Assembly (NCBI GenBank): GCA_037954665.1
Contig: JBBMOL010000133.1
Location: 1,364,001 to 1,428,000 of the forward strand
DNA from: Laguncularia racemosa
Lineage: Eukaryota > Streptophyta > Magnoliopsida > Myrtales > Combretaceae
Reading direction: 5' to 3'
DNA: 64,000 nt
How positions within the stretch are numbered: the first letter of the stretch is position 1; the number at the start of each line of letters is the position of its first letter. This document shows positions 45,488-56,640 of this stretch, piece by piece. Both the position numbers and the translations under genes were made by a program. Under the pieces are notes generated by a model. That model was not told the DNA's origin and did no database searches. It worked only from the letters and a program-made list of their open reading frames with translations.

Positions 45488-45694
45488 ATGGTGTTCTTCT
45501 GTTTTCTGGTGGATCAGACAAGGAAAGTCAAGGGAAGCAAGCCTGCTGCTGGTATTTGTTCAAGATGTGGTGGTGGCGCCAGTGTTGCCGACATGAAAAC
45601 AGCTACTAGATTTTGTCATGTCCCCTTTTATTGGAAGTCTTGGAGAGCTATCATATGTACTTTCTGTGGAGCCACTCTTCGTTCTTACAGATGA
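45488..45694 (+). CDS. Small zinc-ribbon-like protein with two CxxC knuckles, 68 aa
   Basis: Intact single-exon frame. After a hydrophobic start MVFFCFLVDQ and a basic stretch TRKVKGSKP, there is a CxxC at C24/C27 (CSRCGGGAS), a middle block DMKTATRFCHVPFYWKSW, and a second CxxC at C57/C60 (CTFCGA), ending ATLRSYR. Spacing C-X2-C-X29-C-X2-C fits a small zinc ribbon. I believe similar 65-70-residue proteins occur widely in plants, some misannotated as 'methionyl-tRNA synthetase', but no function is known to me. Support for a real gene: a TATA box at 45354, a pyrimidine-rich leader, and a duplicate at 40198 whose codons for the core (SVADMKTATRFCHVPFYW) are unchanged although the copy is dead. 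Localisation is unclear; the first ten residues are too short for a standard signal peptide. Confidence 0.78.
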   Translation: MVFFCFLVDQTRKVKGSKPAAGICSRCGGGASVADMKTATRFCHVPFYWKSWRAIICTFCGATLRSYR

Positions 45695-46029
45695 CTTTTC
45701 AGGACACTTGTGTTTCCTCCTCCTCCTCCTCTTCTTCTACTTTTTATGTCACTCTTGTTTTAGGTTTTTCTGGGTCTTGTCTGTCTTAAGCCCTTTGGCT
45801 CATATGCATATTTTAGCTTTTGACAGTTAGATTAGGTGCCTCTATGTATATAAATTCTTTTTTTTTTTTTAAGGATATGTGACTACCTTTAATTACTATT
45901 CTAATATATCATGTAAAATCCAGTTGTTTCTTTATTTTAGTTTCTTATTCTTTAGAGGAAAAATGGTGTTCTTTCTTCTTAATTCAGTACAGAAATCTGA
46001 GCTTGGGATGAGTAGCAAGGATTTTATTT

Positions 46030-46161
46030 AGGTGGAGAGTCCTCAACGGCATTTAAGTTGGCTAAGCTGTAAAGGATGAGTAGCGTGTGTTCGAGTCGCG
46101 CTGTCGATTTAAAAGCCTAGCCATACAAACTTGTCTTTGCCCGAGATGAAAAAAAAAAAAA
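46030..46161 (+). mobile_element. tRNA-derived SINE with target duplication
   Basis: Contains an A-box-like TTGGCTAAGCTG at about 46048 and a B-box-like TGTTCGAGTCG at about 46089, then a tRNA-unrelated part and an A-run at 46149-46161. Flanks gattttattt (46020-46029) and gatttattt (46162-46170) look like an imperfect target duplication. Confidence 0.6.
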
Positions 46162-47380
46162 GATTTATTTTTTAATTTCAATTGAAAATGAGGAGATATA
46201 TGACTGCTTAAACATGCAATCCTGCATTAGTATATGCCTTTAAAAAATAAAAAAAAAATGGAAATCCTACCAACTATTCTGCCGAGCTGCAACTGTAATT
46301 GCAATACTTTAAGATAAATAGAAACTAATTTTCTCTTGAAGTTTATTGGTCTTGCTTGGTCATAAATTTTGAAAACGAAAATTCTTTGAATAATAATTTT
46401 TTACTATTATTATAATAAAGTTTATCATGGTTGTAGATCATTGATTCGGTAGAAATAGAAGGAAAAAATGAAAAAGGGATTGAAAATTTAAATTATAGGT
46501 ACATACCGGTATCTAAATTTACCAACCTATGGGAAGTTAACCGATATTATCCTCCTTTTTTTAAAAAAAAAAAGGAAAACAGATAATTAGCATATTTTGA
46601 AATCAGCAAATAACAAAGGTTATTTTATATAATTTTGAACAAACAATAGAAATAAGGGCACTTCACTTAATTAATTTTTTAAAATTAATTGTGAAAAAGG
46701 GTATTCAAAGAATTTATTTTAAAAATAGGTGAAAAAAAACGTATATCTAGAATGCACCTCTAGTTGAGTCAAATTTGGTCTAATTAAAGGTATGAACCGA
46801 GTATATGTCTTGAGTATAATTTGTATTGAAAGCATATTACTAAAGATGTATTCTAGTACAAATTATATTGAAAGTGTATTAGATGCGAAATGCACTTTTA
46901 GTACAATACAACTATACGCCTTTATTTGAATCAAATTTGGGACATTCCATGTTTACTATTTATTTTAAAATAAGTTTTTTAAATACTTTTTTTTGTTTAA
47001 TTTTTAAAAAATACATTATTTAATAGATTCCTTATAAAAATAATTAAATTTATTTCTATTTTTATTTGATTTTTAGTTTTAATAGTAAACACACTTTTTT
47101 TCCCTTTTCTTTATTTCTCTCGATGATTACCCTGCACTTTTACGATGTCTTTATTTATTTATTTTTCCCCCCTCTTTCCCAAAAGGTTGCCAACTCTAAA
47201 AGTTTGGCAGAAGGGGCATCTAAATACTAATGGATTGGATGGACAGAAGAAAAAGTCTGAATTTTGATTAAAAGAAATTAAGCGTGCGATTAGACATTAT
47301 TCATATTTATATTGTTTCAGTTTTTCCCCTGGGACTGGGACCGATCTCAAACGATCTTATTAAATACAAAGAATCATAAC

Positions 47381-47398
47381 AATATATATATATATATA
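47381..47398. repeat. (TA)n microsatellite
   Basis: Uninterrupted AT dinucleotides. Confidence 0.85.
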
Positions 47399-47962
47399 AA
47401 GTAAAAACTTTGTTACAAAGTTCTTTTCGTAGGAGAAGAATTAAACATTTAACATTTAAGTTCAATTAGAAGCAGGCAACAACTCATAGTCATACATTAA
47501 CTTGGCGAAAAGGAAACAATAACTCATCCTCGATATATCGTGTCTGAATGAAAAGATTTACAGCTGGATCTGTTTACCAACTAGGAAACCATATTAATGC
47601 AACACATGCAAACATATGCAAGTGAATGTATGGCTGGCGGTTCAACTCCAAACCATGTATGCAAAAATAGAGAGAGAAAAAAATATATACCATATTGTCT
47701 TTTAATTAATGTACTGCCATCAATATTTGCTTTGTGCATTTATAAGGGTAGGTGAACTTTTGAAGGATAGGTGGTAGTTCCTCATATTGATGAGTTGTAC
47801 ACTTTGCACCGAAAAATATTTATTTTCATCCTTACACAAGCATATTTGTATGTACATGCAGAAATCTATCACAGATTTTCCGTTGCTTTTTTTTTTTTTT
47901 TGATAAATAGAAAAATAGAATACTTATGTGGGTCTTGCTTCTCTACGTATAGACTCTAAAAT

Positions 47963-47988
<26 letters not shown>
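47963..47988. repeat. (TA)n microsatellite
   Basis: Uninterrupted TA dinucleotides. Confidence 0.85.
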
Positions 47989-47994
<6 letters not shown>

Positions 47995-49194
47995 ACATCT
48001 AAAAATAAGCACAACGTATATGTCTACCACCTTTTCACTTGCATATCGATTTGGTGTACTTTAATTAGAGCAGCAATCCCCTAAAATTATAAGGCGATTA
48101 GACAAGATCCTATTGTTTTAGTATGTATTATTGTTTTGACAATCTTTATGTGAAATATTGATAATTTTTTTTATCGATAAATCAATTTTGTTATAATAAA
48201 AAATAATTATATTATATAATTACTTTTGAACAACTATCAAAATATCCTTATAAGCGAAAGAAAAAAAAATAAAAATGTCACATTAAAAGTTCTAGCAGTT
48301 ATTTTATCCCCGGGACTATGCAACAAGCGACACTGAATTGCTAATTCAACCCACAGTTTTTACTTCGATGTTTAAACCAAACGAGTACACAAAGTAATCA
48401 GCCTTGTAAATGTGAATTCATCGAGTCACCACCAAACTCCTCCCCCCTGTATATTTAATATTTACAGCTCCAAAAGTTTACCCCCATAACGCCTTCCTAG
48501 AAGTTCTGTAACAAGCCGATGCCTGTCTTCTTAACTTCACTCAACCCCATAGATAGTAAATGTCAAGTGGTGAATGCAGCAGAAGTTAGTACTTACCTCC
48601 GCGGCCACCTCCAAGTTTCCAAAATTTCCCAAATATGGTATAAAGTTTCTTATTCATGGCTTTCATTTTCATTTTTTTCTTTTTTTTTTTTTACCTTGAA
48701 ATTAAATCTTGCGATCTTATCAGCAGACAATACACTCGCATCACAGGCAAAAAAAGTTGGCAAAATATCTGTCTAAACTGTATTATGGGATATACTCATG
48801 TTCTATCTAACAACACTAACTGAAACTTTTTTTTTTTAACCCTTTTTCTTACCCTTTTCCAATTCATTATATAAATTATGTAAGACATCAAAAGGGTCAT
48901 GTGATTTAATATCACGGATAATAAATTCGAATCGCGGTATCTTTCGTCTTATAATTTGTAGGAAACATTAGAAATGGCGGAAATACAAACGGAAAACGGG
49001 AAAGCTACTCATGAAAACCGCGTCAGAAATTTCTGTCTAATAACCTGCAAATGCAACTCAGCTAGAATTTGAATACGAATAGCAGAAGAAGTTAAAAACT
49101 CAATTCAATAGAATTTGACTTTTTCTTCTTGGGAAACAAAGGGAATGCTACTACCGATTGAAGACTAAGAGTTGACTTCAAGAAACAAGGTACC

Positions 49195-49211
49195 ATATAT
49201 ATATATATATA
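49195..49211. repeat. (TA)n microsatellite
   Basis: Short uninterrupted TA tract. Confidence 0.8.
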
Positions 49212-50320
49212 GTCAACACATAGAGACCACAATTTATGTTATGCACGCCTTAAGCATTTAATACGGACGGTCGTCAATCTTGCTTGGTTGCACTTGCACG
49301 GAAGCCATTGGCATGCATGTGCATGCTTGCATGTTCAGTAACAGTTCAAGACAGGGTTCCTTCCTGCAGCCGCATTTAATTCGACGTCTCTAATTGTGGG
49401 AAAATCTGTACGTGTGGACAAAAATTCACCTAAATTTCCTGGTTCTTAAACGATGTTGATCGTGTTCCCCTTATAGCAATATGTGAATGGAGAGAGATAT
49501 GACCGAAATAGCATTTGGAGAAGAAAGAAATCATGTCTCAGCTGTAAACCGTCTAACACCTGGCCCGGGTGTTATCGATATCTATAGGGGCCAACATTAT
49601 CTGTATATCCATGTGATATTTAAATGTCATCCGGTATGTATAGTTCGCAGTCCGAGCAATAATAAAGGCACAATTCACATGAGTGTTTTCAATAAATATG
49701 AGCGCTCGGCTGGCTTTGGGGTCAATGTCAAACAGACCATTTAACCCATTACAGCTAGGTCTCTGGGTACAAGATCAATGATGGCCGCAGCTCGCAGTGA
49801 CTTTGGATTGCGAGCTATTTCCACTGTGTTTTTTTTCCCAGCTTGTGGACAGACACACTTGCCTTGCCTATAACACTGTTCAGGGACTTCACAGCACACC
49901 AGGGGCAATACATGAGGCTGAGGAGGGGGAGAGCTTTTATAAACCTAATCCATAAATTGTAATTATTATTTTTGTACAGATAGGTCGTCTCCAAGACTTT
50001 TCCTGAAAGCCCCGATTCATATCCAACCAATTAATAATAACCAAGGTCCAATATGTATAATATTATGAATAATATTTTTCTATTACAATGAAGAAACAAC
50101 ATGTTTGACTTGGTTCTGCTATCCTGATTATAACCCCATAGGTTAGGGGATACTGAAAATTTATCCTGACTTGTGTTGTTGGTGGAAGGTGGAAATGTCA
50201 CCGCTTCGTTCTGTTTGTTGCAGCAACTAGATATATCATATGTATTTGGTTGTCACGTGTTTTTATCTTAAACCAGTTAAACAGGAATAAAAATAATTGA
50301 CATGATCAGTGAAATTATTA

Positions 50321-50352
<32 letters not shown>
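50321..50352. repeat. Compound (AT)n(AG)n microsatellite
   Basis: Five AT units followed directly by about eleven AG units. Confidence 0.9.
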
Positions 50353-51836
50353 TTCAGTCACTGGTTCATTCTAATTAATTCGGGTATCAAAGCACATAGC
50401 AAATTGCTGTCGTCCGAAAGGTAATTGCTACGATCTATTCACAAGAGTTTGGATTGTAAATTTTAATTTTCAGGTTGGACGAAACTATAAAAATTAATAG
50501 AATTATCATTATATATTGATTGTAAAGGATTTCAAAACCTAAGATGACACAGGATGGCGAAATAAAATGACACTAACCTGGATTTTTGTGTCCTCTATGG
50601 CCTTTGATGTGAAAGCTCTGCAGTAAAAACAGCCTGGTTCAGCGGCAGACAACTTCGAATCATAGTGAAGACTACACTTATACGATGTATAATTCTTTTA
50701 CATGACTCGTTTCTTCGAAGGTAACCGATTACATTATAACCAGTCTATAGCCCGAGCTGAGGGTTCCAAAATTTAAGCCATACAATTTCGTAGCGTCTAT
50801 GGAATTCACCATATAAGAATACCAATATTTGAATTATGGAAATTTAAAAACACTTGATAAATATTAACATACAACTTAATTCATAAAAAAAAAAAAAAGA
50901 TACTACTTTCACGGTACAAATATAAAACTATACCATAATTATCATATGAGTGATATTCTTAAATTTTATTAGATGGCTTTATCTATTGTCAATTTGAAAC
51001 TTTCTCTTGGAAATAAAAAATTTAATCTGAAAATTCAAAATTTATAAATGGAAAAGGAAATGGACTTTTTTTTTTCCTGCATGTATTCAAATATGCAAAA
51101 CTTAGTTTTTTTCTAAATGACTCACTTGAATTATAAAAAACTTAATTAAATTTTGATACGGTTTGACATGAAAAATAAGGATCATCAGGAAACTTACATG
51201 AGCCCCTAAACCTGATGCTACATTAAAATTACCGAGTAAAAGATATCCATTGTTCTCATGCTTATGGTACCCAGAAGCTTCTTTTCTCAACTTCATTTAT
51301 TTTCAAAAAATAACAATAATAATAAAGTACAGATATATCCCTTATTTCATCTATAAACTTAGCCTCTCATATTTTGAAATCAAGCGTTTATCTAAATCTT
51401 TAATAATTATTTTTTTTTTTAAATCTCCTAGTTGACCATTTTATGATTTAAAAATTAGTGAAAAGAATGGCTTTAATATTTTTATTTTAATCAAAACAAG
51501 ATAACATTTATTAAAGGATCTAAAAACATTGGAGATATATTTGCAATTAGCCTAGCCAGTAGCCAGCTCTTGAGGACGCCTAGCAAGTTAATGGTTTCTG
51601 CTGCTAAAATTCAACTCACGACACATTCATCAAATTTAGCGTAAAACACGAGGATATAGACGAGCATAGGAAGGAACTGAATGCTTCGTTTTTCAAATTT
51701 CAACCAGTCGATAGAACTAAAAATATAGTTCCTGAGGCTGGAAAATTGAGGTGTTTAAACATATGATAGAATTGCCAAATCTTGGCTTCCTTTTTGAAAA
51801 GGTGACAATTAGATTGGATTGTATGATTTATCCAAC

Positions 51837-54800
51837 TCAAGCTCTTGCGTTTCTTGTAAAATCAGTGCAAGTCTGGCAGCTGCAATCTGAAAAGCGGCAT
51901 ATTTCACAGCCGAAACAGACACAAGAAGTACAGCCTTTACAGGTTGGAGAGCGCGAGCATCCCCTATATACCCTTCGGCTTGCACGTTCCTCATCATCGT
52001 CACAGGTTATCCTGCAAAATAAGAGGGTTTATGTTCAGAAATGTATTTCCGTGCAATATAAATGTGGAGCTACACACTGCAAATCACATTCGATAGGAAG
52101 CAGGGGGGAACTAGTGGATTTCGTTTCGAGATTGTTTGAAGAACCAACTTTCAAATTGAACCATAGCTTAAGCTTAATCCGATTTCAAGATATGGTCTAG
52201 CAACTGTACAGGTTGCTAGCGAAGGGGATCTGATTCATATTGATTTACACAATGTATCCTAGGATTCTAGCACTAACAGGAAGAAGGAAAGCGATTCAAA
52301 AACTTGGAACACGTGATGCAGCATAGCGCATTTTATGATCATGCAATAATATAAAAAAATGACACAGGACCATAATGTTTGCCCATCTAGCAACCTGCTA
52401 GTGAAAGATGAATCTTCTTGAACACTGAAATGCTCAAAAGCATCCAATATGCATAAAAATACAAGAGTAATGCTAATCAATTGACAAAGAAAAATGTTTT
52501 TAGTTTTTCAACCCAATGCAACAAAATAACTGAGAATTAAACTCATCGTATGGAAATCATTTCAAGATTTCTCAGGACATGCAGGGAGCAGAGTAATTCA
52601 ACAAGTAAATATACACGCAGCCCATTGTAATTGAGTATCGTCTTTTACCCAACATCCTTTTTACTGCTATCCTTTCAGGAATATGCTTGATAGTGTAACA
52701 AGGTGCTATTATGCTATGAGTCAGGTAAAGAGTGACACTCCTGATGGTACTGCCGGTACTGTCACTTTTTCTTCAATTTCTGACACAGTTCACTTGTCTG
52801 ATACTACAGATATATCCACCAGTGGCACGCTACTTAAAAAGTGCTTCTTTAGCAAGTGGCCTGATTACTGAAAAAGGCCTGCATTAGTTCTTTTAATACT
52901 ATTCACCTAACGTTGTTCTTAAGCATCTGTTCCTAAGGGAGAAAGTTAAAACCTTTCTCACTTTTTTTTTTTTTCATGATTGCAACGGGGGAGGGGAAGT
53001 TAAACATGTACCAGATAGGAAGACAGATTCATGTCAACTGAGCTACAATACCTCGGCCTACCTTTCTAGTTGTCATTAACTACTACTTAAATAAAGAGTC
53101 ACGGTACCTATATCATGTTGCTAGTCTCGAGAGACAAGGTGAAAACTTTGTACTTGCATTTGCTTAGCGTTCAAGCATTTTAGCTGGCATTTCCCACCTG
53201 GCTTTTCTCAAAAGCCCAGACTTCACAGTAGGGATAAAAATAGCCCCGAGAAAGATTACTTGCATCTTCTAAGAGATACTCTGCTTTCAGGAACACTTTC
53301 AGAACAAGAAATCTCACATAATAACTTGAGATTTCAAATGCCAAATCAAGCACACTGATTCTTTTACCTACTTTTAACTCTTGCCCATTAGAGCTTAAGG
53401 AAATGAGTAAATTAAATTAATAAGAAAAGACATGTCATGGTGTTCAATGTTCATAACAACTGATTACAGGAAATAAATTTTCGAAGCTAAGATGATTTCA
53501 TATGAAATCTCATAAGATAAAAAACAGCATTCTATTTCATACTTGGGTACAATAGCTCTCTGAGCATTAGTGGGATACATTAAATTGTACTGTCTCGAGA
53601 CAGTATATAGATCAGTATTGCAGTTAAAACAATTCATCACTTCCAACAATTGAAAAATCACCGTTGCATTACAATTACTCGTTCAAGGTTGATGACAAAC
53701 ATACAGCAAACTTGCTAGCTAAGTCAAAAACAACCAATAGAAGTTACAAGTCATAGTGTGCAGCTGTGAAATTATAATTAGATCTCATAGGTAACAATCA
53801 AATTAAATGTTTTCATCTGGTAAAATTGCAAATGAATTTTTCAATGCTCATCATATCCAATACCAAATACTGAAAATAAGAGATGTAAGAGAAGTAGTAG
53901 ATACCATGTTTTGAAAACAAATGAGCAATGTCCCCAGTAGGGGATGGGGAAAGCAAACCATGAACAGCAACTGAGAGCACAGAAAACTAACACTAGCTAG
54001 TTCACATCAAGTAAGGAAGTTCCATATTGATCAAGTCCAAAACAATCATCCAATATCTACGACAAAGGCGATCTTGGAGCAGCAAGCAATAAAAAATTCA
54101 CATCACAATAATCGGAAGTGTAACTTTGGACAGTCATCTATGTCAAAGGAACATGTAACTTTGCATATTTATAAAACTTAATGCTAGAAAACTCTCAGCT
54201 TTGTAAAACGCAATGGATCAACATAATCCTGGAAACACCATGCTGCAATAGCATGATCCCTCGAAATTGCAGTGTTCAACCACAGATGATGAATCTCAAT
54301 GCTTCCGTCAATATCCCACCAAAAAGCATGAATATTTTGAGAAAATCCAGTACATCCCGATGCCTAATTCTCCAAACTACATTTTAATGTTTTGCATTTC
54401 AAACAGAAAAAGGAGAGGAAAAAGTAGCAAGCTCGCTCATTTACCAAGCAACATTGCATCTAAAGCATATAGCTAGTAAGAAAAAAAGCATCACTTATAT
54501 TGAGACAAAAACTAGGGAGTACTACTTAACAGTAGCTTACACACAAGAAGATTTAACTTTTCCGACCCAGCAACAGATAAAAAATTTTCCAGTACAAAAG
54601 CTAATAGAATAGAGAATATGATAATGCAAATAGCATGTACATGTACTTTGTAGGCACCTGTAGATAGCGACTTGCTAATGGATAGGCACCTGTAGATAGT
54701 GACTTGCTAATGAACATTAGCCTTGTGTTTTCATTTAATAGTTGTTCCGGAACCAAGAAACAGCTCAATACACCCACTTGATTTATAAAAATAAAGAACG

Positions 54801-56582
54801 TACTTGTCATAGGGAAGATCAGCACATTTCCAGTTAACATCTGCCAATGCATCATGGTACATCCTGCATTCCTCCTTTGATCGCAGCCGAAATCTACGCT
54901 CCTTGTTGCACCTTGTACAAGAGATAAACTCATCTCGATGGAAAACTTTTCCATTGGATTTGTGAGAGCTGCCATGACCATTTTTCAATGCTTGATTGTA
55001 ATACTTCAACAACACAGTTTTCACCAAGGGAACCTTCTCCCCATCAAGTATGATCCAAATATTGTTCTTCCACTTCCGAGCTGTCTCTCGGCCAGAATGC
55101 TTCTCAAATGCAGCTGGTGTTAACTTGTCTACATATGACAAACATCAAAAGCGAATAATCAAATGATCAGACAAGGAAGACTAACGAGCTCTGGCTCTTC
55201 GTAAAATGGTACCACAGATGTCCAAAGAATGCCAAAGAATCGTAAAAGTTAATGAAAAATAGGCATGTAGAGTCAACACATCTCATGTAACATATATCTG
55301 ATACCATGTAAGTAAACCGCATACACCAAACCAGGGTCATTTTCGTTGTTTGAACAAAATATCATATGAGGCTTCATGACCACAGAAGTATACTTACTCA
55401 ATATGGGGTATATAACATACTCAAGCTAGGGTAGATACTCCAACTTAATGTAGTTAGAAGAGATATGGCATTAACTACCACTTTGGGATAATCAACAAAT
55501 GAACTAGCTTCTAGCTTATGATAAAAGGTGTCATGATACGATGAAGATGTAAAGTTGAAAGCATTCAAAAAATGTGATATACAAGATTCCACAGCCTCAT
55601 TTGGCTGATATCATCACATCAAATATTTACTTAGAAAAGTCTCGAGCTTTCTCAACAAGAGAATGGTTTCTCAGGCATGAATAACAGAATCCTGAAAGAA
55701 GACAGACCTTTCATAAAATGGGTCAGTCAAGAGAGACACGTTAGGTGATATTGTTACACCAACATATACCAAACAACAACCTCCCATATGATTATAAGAA
55801 TCAAAACACAACTCAGACAAGACAAGTGCTGGAACTTTTCCACTAACACCACATGAAATTGCAAGAACTCTACTCTGTTAAAACGCAAAGAACAGAACTT
55901 TATGCATCACCAGACGATAAGACCACCAAAAGGAAGTAAGGAAAAATAAAAAAGCCACGTCTTATTTGTTATGAAAAAAACGTATATCGCACACCAAGAT
56001 GAGCATTTTCCAAAACCCTTATGCAATCCAAAGCAATATGATGCAAAGAACAGGACTTCTTCGCTTTCCCAGACGTTAAACTCAACAAAACAACAAAAAA
56101 TCCACGTCTTGTTTGCTACAAAAAACATCGCTACACTACTATATTAGCACCCAACAGAGAACCCTTTTGAAATCCGAAACCATACTACAAGAAGCAAGAA
56201 GCAAACGCAAAATGCGAACATAAAATGCACTTCCTTTCTATCTTTTTGCTTTTTTTTTTTCTCCATTGAGGCATATTTACATACACATGAAACCATGTAA
56301 TAATAGGTTTAGTCACATCGAAAAGGCAACCAATATGAATGAAGGAAGACGGAGACCTTCTTGACAACCAGGAGTGCATTCACAAGTGATCTCAAGATCG
56401 CCATTGATAAAAACCCTAAGTCTACCAACAGCATCACCATATCTATGACTTGTACACCCACACATCACTTCTATGTAATCCCTATGTCTTCTCACTCCAC
56501 TAATGTCTCTCAGTTCTTCTTCGCTGAACAACATCATCGCCGTCTCACCCCCTCTCTCCATCTCCCCATCCATGCTCCCCAT
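51837..56582 (-). CDS. ULT1: ULTRAPETALA developmental regulator (3 exons)
   Basis: Plant-specific nuclear SAND-domain protein. In Arabidopsis, ULT1 is a trithorax-group factor that opposes Polycomb repression, activates AGAMOUS and limits shoot and floral meristem size. Exons on the minus strand: 56582..56357, 55128..54804, 52011..51837; the phases agree and give 726 nt, 241 aa (Arabidopsis ULT1 is about 237). Visible: MLFSEEELRDISGV (17-30); a SAND-type region with IEVMCGCTSHRYGDAVGRLR (37-56), LEITCECTPGC (63-73), LTPAAFEKHSGRETARKWKN (78-97); a central Cys cluster SCTRCNKERRFRLRS; and a Cys-rich C-terminal B-box-like block, C202 to C232 with ten Cys. Intron 1 uses donor GTCTCC, which is weak but gives the conserved junction; intron 2 is 2.8 kb and carries a SINE. 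ULT1 and ULT2 cannot be told apart safely here. The start is the first of several Met codons (1, 4, 8, 16, 17). Confidence 0.96.
52951..53067 (-). mobile_element. SINE in ULT intron 2, with perfect 8-bp target duplication
   Basis: On the minus strand the element (53059..52959) begins AGGCCGAGGTATTG, carries a tRNA-like A box GTAGCTCAGTTGACATG, a decayed B box (ATGTTTAACTTCCCC), and ends in a run of about 13 A (52974..52962). AGAAAGGT flanks it on both sides (53067..53060 and 52958..52951). It is inserted in the sense orientation of ULT. At 101 bp it is short for a plant SINE. Confidence 0.72.
54651..54714. repeat. Tandem duplication, 32-bp unit x 2
   Basis: taggcacctgtagatagYga, then cttgctaatg, is repeated at 54651 and 54683, in ULT intron 2 about 90 nt past the exon 2 donor. 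Confidence 0.9.
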
Positions 56583-56640
56583 CTCTCTCTCTCTCTCCCT
56601 CTCTCTCTATATATATATATCCCTATCTATATATCTATAG
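56583..56640 (-). repeat. CT/TA microsatellite in the ULT 5' UTR
   Basis: GA-rich (CT on the plus strand) and TA repeats lie directly against the ULT start codon, a common 5'-UTR arrangement in plants; length variation here could affect expression. Confidence 0.8.

Larger units (their letters stand above)
46172..51836. other. Long intergenic region
   Basis: No gene is supported. AT-rich, with TA and GA microsatellites listed separately and poly-T/poly-A tracts. The open frame at 49487-49744 has reasonable composition but no recognisable motif. A tRNA-like word aattcgaatcgcgg at about 48927 may be a SINE relic. Confidence 0.5.

Noticed and set aside
46048..46100. Possible tRNA gene (A-box and B-box words)
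   Set aside because: It does not fold into a cloverleaf with paired acceptor ends and is followed by an A-run and flanked by a target duplication, so a SINE fits better.
48885..48945. tRNA-like word aattcgaatcgcgg suggesting another SINE
   Set aside because: No A-tail, no clear A box at the right distance and no flanking duplication could be found.
49487..49744. 85-codon frame with fairly balanced composition
   Set aside because: No recognisable motif, leader or splice context; kept only as a note.
51751..52200. 149-codon plus-strand frame at the ULT 3' end
   Set aside because: It is antisense to ULT exon 3 and its UTR; the minus strand carries the conserved Cys-rich block.
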